This document shows, one piece after another, positions 25,401 to 37,400 of a DNA stretch of 64,000 bases. Position 1 is the first letter of the stretch. Each line of letters begins with the position of its first letter. The position numbers were made by a program, and so were the translations under genes. This DNA is from Meghimatium bilineatum. Taxonomy: Eukaryota; Mollusca; Gastropoda; Stylommatophora; Philomycidae. The notes beneath the pieces were generated by a model. That model had not been told where the DNA came from. It did no database searches and was given only the letters and a program-made list of their open reading frames with translations. The stretch spans positions 27,308,015 through 27,372,014 of the forward strand of contig CM067311.1 of the NCBI GenBank assembly GCA_034231615.1. Direction: 5' to 3'.

Positions 25401-28400
25401 GCTTTCCACAAATTACCTCTGGTGGCCTATAGGCGCGACAAAAATCTGAAGGACATCTTGGTCCACAGCCACCTCAGGTCCTCTGCACCTGACCATTTTG
25501 GTACCGTGCGGTGCTCACGCGGTCGTTGTTTCACATGCCCTTATGTGGTTCAGATGCGCTCCATCTCATTCCCCAAGGCCAGTTTCTCAATCGATGAGGC
25601 CTTTACATGTGAATCCCGTAATGTTATTTACGTGATCATATGTAAACGCTGTGGTAAGCAATATATCGGTGAGACTGGCCTTAGACTGAGCAACCGCTTC
25701 TGTAACCACTTGCATGCTATCAAACACAGAACACCCACTCCTGTGGCCAATCACTTCAACGGCGATGGCAACCGTGGTGTCCTTGACATTCAGGTCACTG
25801 CCATCAGATCCTGCACCACCGATGATAGATCTAGGTATGCCCTCGAAAATCGTCTCATTTTCAAGTTGGGTACCATCAAGCCATTTGGACTAAATTCCGA
25901 CCACTCTTTCGCTTAGTTCTCGGTCGTATTGGTCTTTGTTACGTCATTGTTTTGTTCCTCTCGTTCCACCTGTATTATCATCTTTGTGTACTTCCTGTTC
26001 GTATGCTTCCGGTATCTATCTTACTACCACATTTCACTTGGATACGCATTCATTTCTACTTGTGGTTTTTTTATGTTTGTATGTTATGTCCGTATCTTGA
26101 AAAAGGCCTATTGGTCCGAAACGTCGATTTTGTCCTGTGTATTGTCATTTGTAGATTATATTCTGTGTTTTGTTTTGTTGTATGTACCATATTTACATCC
26201 GTTAGTGATAGTGTGTAGTGTTTTAGTTGTCATTCAGTAGGACTTCATTACCTGTCTTCCACGTGAGTATTATTTTTAATTTTTTAAGGGAAATTATCAT
26301 ATCTGACAGTCCATACTGTGAAAAATTCAGAACTGACATGAGGTTGCGAACTTATCACCATGTGCCAGGTGATGGTAGGTGCATGTCTTCTTCAGCTGTG
26401 TTGTGTCTGTATAAAGGGTATTAGTGATGGAGGGGTTTCGAGGTAACATGTTCTTGCAGTGCAGGGAATTCAATAAGGTGGTATTTTACTGTTTCCCCCT
26501 CTTATCTGTTGCAGTATGGGGTATGGTCTGTGGTAATTCTTTGTAGGTGTTTGTTAAGCTGTACATGCAGTGTAGCCTATTTATGCTGTCATGTGGATTT
26601 TGTTGTGACATGTCCTTTTGAGCCAGTGCCCCAGCGGTCCATTCATTGTTGTTTACAGTCGTGATGTGTTTAGCTGTTCTAAGGTTGTTGGAAATTCCTG
26701 GTTGGGGCATACTTACTCACATTGTTCAAGCTACGTTATTATTCTACTCTAATTAATGAAACAGCAAAAACTTGCATCGCCTGGACATGTACGCCATCAT
26801 GCATCCTTGCCAAAAACGATACTTCGGCGATCATTATTCTTCTTCTTTGGCGATCATCAACAACGATACTACAGGGAATACTCGATGGTGAAAGAAGCAG
26901 AGGACAAAGAAAATCACGGACAGACAACACCAAGTACTAGACAGGTTGGAATTTTTTCCTCATTTATCCACAACGTTTAAGATTTAAATCACTGGAGGAC
27001 TGTGTCTTGATACAACCCTTGTGGTACCCCTACAACACTGACTGGTTATGTTCTTATGGACGAATGGATTCCTCTTCAGCTTTCATTCTCAAACTTCTGC
27101 TGGATCTCTCTTGTGGCAGGACAGTGACCCTACTAGATTTTCAGAAGAATTATTTTTCACAAAAATTATGATGCAAAAAATGTGTCCCCCATCATAAACA
27201 GAAAAAACGAACAAGTCTTATGTGATAAGCTGTGCTCATTTCACTTCATGAAAGGAACCAGTGTTAGGTGATAAGCTGTGCTCATTTCACTTCATGAAAG
27301 GAACAAGTGTTAGGTGATAAGCTGTGCTCATTTCACTTCATGAAAGGAACAAGTGTTAGGTGATAAGATGTGCTCATTTCACTTCATGAAAGGAACAAGT
27401 GCTAGGTGATAAGATGTACTCATTTCACTTCATGAAAGGAACAAGTGTTAGGTGATAAGCTGTGCTCATTTCACTTCATGAAAGGAACCAGTGTTAGGTG
27501 ATAAGCTGTGCTCATTTCACTTCATGAAAGGAACCAGTGTTAGGTGATAAGCTGTGCTCATTTCACTTCATGAAAGGAACAAGTGTTAGGTGATAAGCTG
27601 TGCTCATTTCACTTCATGAAAGGAACAAGTGTTAGGTGATAAGCTGTGCTTATTTCACTTCATGAAAGGAACAAGTGTTAGGTGATAAGATGTTCTCATT
27701 TCACTTCATGAAAGGAACAAGTGCTAGGTGATAAGATGTACTCATTTCACTTCATGAAAGGAACAAGTGTTAGGTGATAAGCTGTGCTCATTTCACTTCA
27801 TGAAAGGAACAAGTGTTAGGTGATAAGATGTACCCATTTCACTTCATGAAAGGAACAAGTGTTAGGTGATAAGCTGTGCTCATTTCACTTCATGAAAGGA
27901 ACCAGTGTTAGGTGATAAGCCGTACTCATTTCACTTCATGAAAGGAACCAGTGTTAGGTGATAAGCCGTACTCATTTCACTTCATGAAAGGAACCAGTGT
28001 TAGGTGATAAGCTGTACTCATTTCACTTCATGAAAGGAACAAGTGCTAGGTGATAAGCTGTACTCATTTCACTTCATGAAAGGAACCAGAGTTAGGTGAT
28101 AAGCTGTACTCATTTCACTTCATGAAAGGAACCAGCGTTAGGTGATAAGCTGTACTCATTTCACTTCATGAAAGGAACAAGCGCTAGGTGATAAGCTGTA
28201 CTCATTTCACTTCATGAAAGGAACCAGCGTTAGGTGATAAGCTGTACTCATTTCACTTCATGAAAGGAACAAGTGTTAGGTGATAAGCTGTACTCATTTC
28301 ACTTCATGAAAGGAACCAGAGTTAGGTGATAAGCTGTACTCATTTCACTTCATGAAAGGAACAAGTGTTAGGTGATAAGCTGTACTCATTTCACTTCATG

Positions 28401-31400
28401 AAAGGAACCAGTGTTAGGTGATAAGCCGTACTCATTTCACTTCATGAAAGGAACCAGTGTTAGGTGATAAGCTGTACTCATTTCACTTCATGAAAGGAAC
28501 AAGTGCTAGGTGATAAGCTGTACTCATTTCACTTCATGAAAGGAACCAGAGTTAGGTGATAAGCTGTACTCATTTCACTTCATGAAAGGAACCAGCGTTA
28601 GGTGATAAGCTGTACTCATTTCACTTCATGAAAGGAACAAGCGCTAGGTGATAAGCTGTACTCATTTCACTTCATGAAAGGAACCAGCGTTAGGTGATAA
28701 GCTGTACTCATTTCACTTCATGAAAGGAACAAGTGTTAGGTGATAAGCTGTACTCATTTCACTTCATGAAAGGAACCAGAGTTAGGTGATAAGCTGTACT
28801 CATTTCACTTCATGAAAGGAACAAGTGTTAGGTGATAAGCTGTACTCATTTCACTTCATGAAAGGAACCAGAGTTAGGTGATAAGCTGTACTCATTTCAC
28901 TTCATGAAAGGAACCAGAGTTAGGTGATAAGCTGTACTCATTTCACTTCATGAAAGGAACAAGTGTTAGGTGATAAGCTGTACTCATTTCACTTCATGAA
29001 AGGAACCAGAGTTAGGTGATAAGCTGTACTCATTTCACTTCATGAAAGGAACAAGTGTTAGGTGATAAGCTGTACTCATTTCACTTCATGAAAGGAACCA
29101 GAGTTAGGTGATAAGCTGTACTCATTTCACTTCATGAAAGGAACCAGAGTTAGGTGATAAGCTGTACTCATTTCACTTCATGAAAGGAACAAGTGTTAGG
29201 TGATAAGCTGTACTCATTTCACTTCATGAAAGGAACCAGTGTTAGGTGATAAGCTGTACTCATTTCACTTCATGAAAGGAACAAGTGTTAGGTGATAAGC
29301 TGTACTCATTTCACTTCATGAAAGGAACAAGTGTTAGGTGATAAGCTGTACTCATTTCACTTCATGAAAGGAACAAGTGCTAGGTGATAAGCTGTACTCA
29401 TTTCACTTCATGAAAGGAACAAGTGTTAGGTGATAAGCTGTACTCATTTCACTTCATGAAAGGAACAAGTGTTAGGTGATAAGCTGTACTCATTTCACTT
29501 CATGAAAGGAACCAGTGTTAGGTGATAAGCTGTACTCATTTCACTTCATGAAAGGAACAAGTGCTAGGTGATAAGCTGTACTCATTTCACTTCATGAAAG
29601 GAACAAGTGTTAGGTGATAAGCTGTACTCATTTCACTTCATGAAAGGAACAAGTGTTAGGTGATAAGCTGTACTCATTTCACTTCATGAAAGGAACAAGT
29701 GTTAGGTGATAAGCTGTACTCATTTCACTTCATGAAAGGAACAAGTGTTAGGTGATAAGCTGTACTCATTTCACTTCATGAAAGGAACCAGTGTTAGGTG
29801 ATAAGCTGTACTCACTTATTTTGTAAGTTTTCATTATCTTGCTGCAGCTGATACATCTCTGAACGCATGGCCTTTTCTTCTGATGCAGAATTACTGATTT
29901 GAGACCTCAACTCGTGCTCACTATTACGACTACCTTGAAGGTCTGCTTTTAACTTTTTTACATCGGTCTCTAACCTGAAACATTGGAGTGTTATTATTAG
30001 CAAATAAGATTGATTACTAATTCTTATGGCCTCAAACACTACACAATCAATACCACAGATATGTGGCCCACACCCAAAAGAACCATGACACATCATCTAG
30101 ATGTTCAGATTGTACATAAACATAGGTATAAATATTAATATATATATATATATCCATTTACATTACAGCGTATTGGTAGATAAACATATTTTATTGGGTT
30201 TGTCACACACCAGTATACTCATCCTGAGAATGTACATTTATAGTTCCCCTATTATATTATTACAACCTTAGAGCATAAATAGATAGACATATACAACTGT
30301 ATGTACTGAATGCATATTAGGGCATGAGTGAGTATATTACTGTATGTACTGAATGTATGTTGGGGCATGAGTGAGTATATTACTGTATGTACTGAATGTA
30401 TGTTGGGGCATGAGTGAGTATATTACTGTATGTACTGAATGTATATTAGGGCATGCGTGAGTATAGTTAGGATACTGATATTTGAGAGCAAATTACAGAA
30501 ATATTGAATGTTTATGTAGAAAAGATGAACCAAAAATTGTCAATTAACTACACAAGGAAAAATTGTGATAACCATTAACTATGCACATCTAAGAGGCTAT
30601 CATATATCTATCAATCAATCAAGTGCCATGCCGACTGGCGTAGGCGATCATGTTTCTCCACGACTCTCTGTCTCTTGTGTTGTCAATGAGCTCGGTTTGT
30701 GGTGAGCTTCTACCTTGCCACGATACAAGCCCATCTAGTAACTTTTCTCTTTGTCGACCTCTATCTCTTTTCATATATCTATATTTGTATTTAAAAAAAT
30801 TATATAATACTGGTAAAACAAAAACATTTTTTTTCATAAAACACATTTTAAAAAATATAAAAAACTTTTTAAAAGGGATTTTTACAGGAGCTTCAACCAA
30901 CCAACACACCTAGTGAAGTAGGGGGGTCTTTGCCACACCTTCTGAACAAGAATACGGATACCAAACAACCCATAACATCAATGAAAGAGAACCTACACAG
31001 AACAAGATGAGTCACTGCACTACAACTCGATGATCAGAAGCAGCAAGATCAGATGAACCAAGCAGGATACACAAGAATAACAATAAGGAACCGTTCCATT
31101 AGATGACATAACACTGTAGAAACCCACATGACACCCAGAAGAACACTTCAAGCCACACAATCCCAAAAGTAATTCTAAAGACTACCCCAACCAGGACCAA
31201 TATCACACCACAATTTAGTCTTTTTTAGGACTTCAGCAAGAAACCAAAGATGCTATCCGGCTGGGCAATTCTAGTGGGTGAAATTCTGGGCAATTCAAAA
31301 TAACCAGGAAGCCATGTCATAAGAATCAAAGGCCCCCAGACATCCTGATATAACAAAATAGGAATTTATTCCTAGGTTGAAAGGGACATGCCTTGGCCAT

Positions 31401-34400
31401 ATGAGGCAAACCCACTGTAAACAAAGATTGCTGATGATGGTTGGGATTAAAAAGCCAGTGTTATGGAAACAGCAATGATGTCAATCCAAAACAAAGGAAG
31501 AATGAAAAGCTGAAGTTGACTGATATGGATAATAATAATTGCCAATCGCAGGCAATGATAACAATAATCTCAGACTTGTGTTGTATCTCTCTGGTGTGCT
31601 CGAAGTTGACTGAAGTAAAAAATTCTGACACTGAATTCCCTGCCACTTTTTGGACATTCAGAATTGGGCATTTTTTCACGGAATCTCTGATTAACAATGA
31701 TCCCACTATATTTCAAGTAAGTAGGAAATGTGTTTTATGTTACAGTTTTATTTGCGGCAATGGCCTAACACATCCAACTTTGGCTGTACAAATGTTAAAC
31801 CGAATGGATCACAAAAACTGGGATCTCTCCTGCTTGTATTAATTTAGCAATCAATTCATTGCACCAAGGTGCACAATTCGACTTGCCATATTTTTAATTG
31901 CCCAATACACTTCTATGATGGGTGCTGGAGTTCTGTTGTCTAGTTGAATTTTAGTCTGTGACTATGTTTGGGTCTTCGTACATTTCCTTACAGTATTCCA
32001 TCCACCTGACATTTCCATGTCTTTATTTTCTGTGTGTTTCCTGACGTCTTTAATTGCTTGTGTGGATGGTTGAAATTTTGCTGTCAGCGCTTTCGCTTCC
32101 GTTAAAATGGCTCGAGCCGACATATGTGTTGATTCTCACTCGTCACAAATGGAAGTGTAGTTCGATGTTTTGGGATTCTTCATCTGGAATAGGTGGACTC
32201 ATTCATGTATGTATTCATTAGAGATCACAGTGTAGCCAGGTGAGGTTTTCCCGATACAACACTGTGAAAGGATTAGCAATCCGACAGTGAGAACTCAAGT
32301 CGCTAGTAGAAAATGGAGGGTTTACCGGAGACAAACTCAAACGATAAACAACGAGACATCCGACAAAAAACTGACACAACCCCAATCTTAGAATACATCA
32401 AGAGACAACAGATCAAATGATTTGCACACATCAGCAGACTACCATCAGACAGCATACCACAGCAAGCTATGCTACACAGATACAGCGAAAGCAGAGCTGA
32501 AATGAAACCTGAAATAAAAGACGACAAATTCCACAATATACTCAGCACACAAGAGGGCCGTCTCTATAAACTCTTCTACCCCTGACGCAGAAAGGCAAAA
32601 AAGGGTTTAGTGAATAGATAGATAGCGCTTTAACTTCTTTAAACATTATTCTTGTGTCCCCATGTTCATGCAGTTGCTTAATTTCTTTACACTTGTTGTC
32701 GGTGTAGTTTTTCTTGTCTTGTCCAATGTTTCTTCAGATATGTTTAGTTTGTCTTATATTCTTCTCACTGTTTGTCATCTTTTGGTGATTTTAGTTTTGT
32801 TGTTGATCACTGTAATATTTTGAGTGTGAAGTAATCTCTTCTTTTTGTCACTCTTTGAGGTATATGAGCCTGTGCAGATATGTTGTTTGCAACTTCGTCT
32901 GGTGCCATCTTCTCCTGAATGGCCATCAATGTACTAAACTTGTTCTGCACCTTCACACTGTATTCTGTTGGTATTACTCTAGTGTCATATCTGAGGGACC
33001 TGGTGCTTTTCTTTAACCTCTTGAGTCTTATCTTTATTTAGGAGCTGGTGGTCACAGAATCACAATCAACTCCAGAATATGTCTTACGGGAAATAGACTG
33101 GATCTTCATCTGTGGTATGTATTGCTGAAGTCTATTTCTTTTATTTCTTATTTTGTAATTTGGTGATGTCCAGTTGTATAGACGTCTGGGATGTTTGAAT
33201 AGGGTGTTAGAAACTACTAAATCATTTTCTAGACAGAATATTATCAGTCATTCTCCTCTTTTATTCTGCTGTCTTAAGCCAAATGGGTCTTTAACTCTGC
33301 ATTCCTCAGGTCTTCTTTCCCTACCAACTTTCGCATTCAGGTCACCTATTATTAGTTTGATATCTTGTTTATGTGTCTTATCTATTCTGCAATTTGTCAT
33401 AAAAATCCTCTAGTTCTTGTTCTTCAGCCATGGTTGAAGCATAAACTTAGATTATTGTAATGTTGCGTGTTTTACATTTCAGTTTTATAATTATGATACA
33501 ATTATTTATTGCATTGTTAGTTAGTGGTCGGATCATCATCACTGCAAACGGGACATGTCCATAGTTGCTCTGATCCTGAGTGTATCCATCATTACACTTC
33601 TACTGACAGTACTAGTCCTATGTTTGTTGACCATCATTCTTCTGCGCCCTCAAAAATGTTAAAATGTTCACGTCTAGCAACACTGCATTTCAATCCCTGA
33701 TCTTTAATCCTGGTCATTGAAAAGAAATCATCATCCACACTAGTCTCACTCTCGCTTGCTATATCTCTTAAGGAGTTCAAAATGCCAGCTTGATCCATTG
33801 CCCTGTGCCACAATTGCGCATGATGCCACTTGATCTGCTCTTTCATTGCCTCGAATATCCATATGCCCCGGCACGAAAATAAATTAACCACTTTTAGTTT
33901 CACCTTTCTCAAGGCCTCAATCCACTGTTCGTGAACGAGAACCACTTGTACCTTCCTAATCATACTCATAGTCACTCAACATGCAGACCTGTGTTACCTT
34001 CTGTGTGCATATCCATTCAAATGCCATGGTCATGCTACTCGTAGTAACTGCAAAGGCCTCACTCTCCTCCCTGATTGTTTTACATGCACACTGAGCTGTG
34101 AAAGCCTAAGCACTGCGAACATGTCTAATCACAGATCCATCAGTAATCACATCTCACTGACTAAAGCCTGCAATTCTTTACCCACAGCTGTTGGACACCA
34201 TTCTCTGCATTCCCTGCTAAGCTATATTACTATTCTCAGAACGAATTTCAAAATCTGTGGGTAGACTTATCCATTCCACATATTGGGTTGTATTTTAGCA
34301 TCGACCTTGCTGTCTCTTGAAATGAGAGTTAAAAATAAAGGCTACTCCGTATTTCTATCTCTTTTCTCTTCTTGAAAAATTATAGTTGTTCCTGTTGGTG

Positions 34401-37400
34401 TTGTAAAGTGTCCTTGTTCTTCCCATCTATGTTCTGATATTCCCATGTCTACTCCAGTTCTTTCCATCTCTCCTTGCATCATTTGTTTACCCTGCTACAT
34501 GCTTCGCACATTCCATGTGCATATTCGTGTCAGACCTTTGGCCGTCACGTTTACCAGTACTAGCATTGTTTTAGTTCATTTCCCATTTATTTTGGGTCTG
34601 TCCAGCCTGAGGGACCTGCTGTCATACCCTTGAAGCTTAATTGTGATCATCGTGAGTTTCTTGGTATTGTATGGTATTCTCAGTAGCTTGCCATTGCTTT
34701 CTGAGCAGGTTGAGGTCATTTATCGGTTACCATCCTTGAAGTGCCTCAGCCAAATACAGGGACTTTCCAACTCATCCCCCTGTTGACTGAAAAAATGAAA
34801 TTATCACAATCTCAAAATGGATGTCTACACTGTCAACCAGGGAAAGAGTAAGGAAGTATATAAAGCTCAAATGTCTGGACAGCCACCAAATAAAACAAAG
34901 ACTAAGCTGGCCCACAAGAAGTAATTAAAAAATAAGCTGTTTCTACAGATATAGACTTTAAAAAAATAATCCACGAAACTCATGTTGCCATGAACATTAT
35001 GCTGATAAATCCATCGATAGCTTATCACGTAGAAGATTGTCCTCGTGCACATAATGTCAGTGATATCAGGTGCATTCTACACTACGTTTACCTTCTCAAA
35101 TGTACGAGTCGGATATCCATTTGGTCATGTGTTTTGAATTCGAGTCCTGTGTACTTCTTCTTCTTGTTCATTCTCAAACTCCCACTGGATCTAGCAGGAC
35201 CATGGTCCTACTAGATTTCTAGCAGGATGTAGTCCAGAGAATGGAAATACGTTGTGTCACCGTTTTATTTGCGCCAATGGCCCAACACATCCATCTTTGG
35301 CGGAGTCCGGTGTACAATCTGATTTTTACCGTATTCATTTTTATATACGACAATGGCCTATTTTTTTATGTGAATTTACAGAAGAATAATAAAAACACCA
35401 CTAAGAAAGCTATATTTTGTTTTTGTTGTCTCCTTGCAGTTTTTTCTCATTTTCACTTAGTTTAGATTTAATATTATATTATTACATTTACCGCCACTCT
35501 GGCAATAGTTTTTGTGAGGAAACCATTTGTCACCGTCTTCTTAGTTGTTTTCTTTTATAGTTGTGTTGTCTTAATTGGTTTGTGTTTCCTTATACAGGTC
35601 CCAATAGGACAGACACGTTGATAATTGTCTATGTTCTTTATTTTATTTCTTATCATTTTATATTGATAGTTAGTTATCTTTAGTAACTTGTGTACTTGAT
35701 TTAGTATTTGCCTCTCATTTTTATAGCAGGGCTGAGAGCGTTGGTCTCACAACCAAAAAGTCTAGGGTTCAACTCCTAGTATGGACTGGCTTTATTGTGT
35801 GTGTCGGAGAGTAAATTAAAACTCACCCTGCAGTTGATAATATGGTGACATAAATGGCATGGAGCCTTTATCACAAAAGCCAACCGCAGCCTCCATGCTA
35901 CCCCCTAATGGGAAACTTGCATTATTGAAAGTATAGCCCCCATCGAGGCCAGAACCTTGAAGTGGTGATGGGGCTTAGTTCAGCCATCAGAGGCTGGAAA
36001 CTAAGACTGGTCGGGCACTCCCACTCGAGCAGGACCATAGTCCGGCCCAAGTAAGCAGAGTGCTGAAGACGGAGGCAACCAGCCAAAAGGCGCACAGATA
36101 ATCAGGTTGCCACACATAAAACACAATGGAAACATGTCTGCATCTAATAAACGTTATGGTGCCTGCCCTGTGGCGGACGTTCAGGCAGGGACGGTGCCGG
36201 GCCCTATACCTCGAAAGGGCCCAACCTCAGTTACTGGAAGTCCTTCTCAATTGCCCCGAGGAGCCAGGAGGCAAGGGAATAGAGTTACTGGCCAAACAAA
36301 CAAACGACCAATAAAAATAATGCACTGGAATGCTGACAGTAAAAGAGATGGATACAGCAAAAAATTGGAACTTGAAAATGTCCTCAGTGAAGAAGTTAAT
36401 ATATGCTGTATCCAAGAAACACACCTCAGCAGCGACATAGCCTTCAAAATCAGAGGCTACCAGTGCTACCGATCTGACCGAAAAGACAGGCGAAAGGGTG
36501 GAATTCTGACACTAGTTAAAAACAATATCAGTGCATGTCAGCTGGAAGTATACATGGACGGGGCAGAATACCAGATGCTCCACCTAAAAACAGACAGTGC
36601 AGAATTCCATCTCCTGAACTACTACTGCCCAAATGATAAACCATTGGCACTAGACACAATTCCAGACAAAGAAAGGCTTATGGTGTGTGGTGACTTCAAC
36701 AGCCACTCTCAGAGCTGGGGCTACGATCATATCGACAAGAGAGGTGAGGAACTTGAGAGCTGGCAGGATGAAAATAATCTCATTCTTATTAACCAGCCAG
36801 CAGACTCACCAACCTTCTACTCGAGAGCATGGCACACCACCTCTACACCAGACCTGGCATTCTACTCACCAGGCCTGGAATGGGACATCACACGTATCGT
36901 TGGAAAGCAGCTTGGGGGTAGTGACCACAGACCAGTATTTCTGGAAATTCACAATGAATATACCAAGGACAGCAGCACACTCACTAGGTGGAACTATAAG
37001 AGGGCAGACTGGAAAATGTACCAGCATTTAACCAGTGTTCTAGCTAAGGACATGAACTTGGACAAAGACATCAATAGAGCAGTGAGTGAATTTAATAGAT
37101 GTATACTACATGTTGCTAGTAAAACCATACCCAGGGGGGCACGCAAAAACTACAAACCCTACTGGAATGATGAACTGGAAAAGCTGCAAAATGAGATGGA
37201 AACATCTAGAAAGCAGGCTGAGAACAGACCTAGCCAAGAACATCACAACAAATATCAGCAAACAAAGGCTAAATTTCAAAGAGCCAAGTTACAAGCCAGA
37301 CGGAACAGCTGGAAAGAAAAAACAGAGTCGCTGAACCTAGAAAGAGATACTAGGAAATTATGGAAACTTGTAAAACAACTAAATGATGAAGGTACAGGGA

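Larger units (their letters stand above)
23730..26150 (+). mobile_element. Penelope-like element, nearly complete but dead
   Basis: Reverse-transcriptase domain followed by a GIY-YIG endonuclease in one polyprotein, the defining order of endonuclease-plus Penelope-like elements. A recognisable N-terminal motif (VLNKGLKFIP) starts at 23768; coding ends at 25918. About 180 bp further on is a hammerhead-ribozyme-like sequence. Neither edge could be fixed. It sits in a macoilin intron, opposite in strand to the gene. Confidence 0.9.

Noticed and set aside
25929..26240. 103-codon ORF after the Penelope polyprotein
   Set aside because: Hydrophobic, T-rich and in the element's 3' untranslated part; no conserved domain, and it overlaps the hammerhead-like sequence.
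27221..29814. CRISPR-like array
   Set aside because: Constant 46-bp units with no unique spacers, in an animal intron; it is a satellite.
31441..31842. 133-codon ORF as a host gene
   Set aside because: Its 3' part runs through a family-S repeat, and composition and lack of conserved blocks do not support coding.
33634..33975. 113-codon minus ORF as a novel gene
   Set aside because: It is an out-of-frame mix within an RNase H retroelement fragment; the neighbouring frame shows the GNERAD box.
35712..35800. tRNA gene with box B GGTTCAACTCC
   Set aside because: No proper acceptor stem; followed by a SINE body repeated near 44295.
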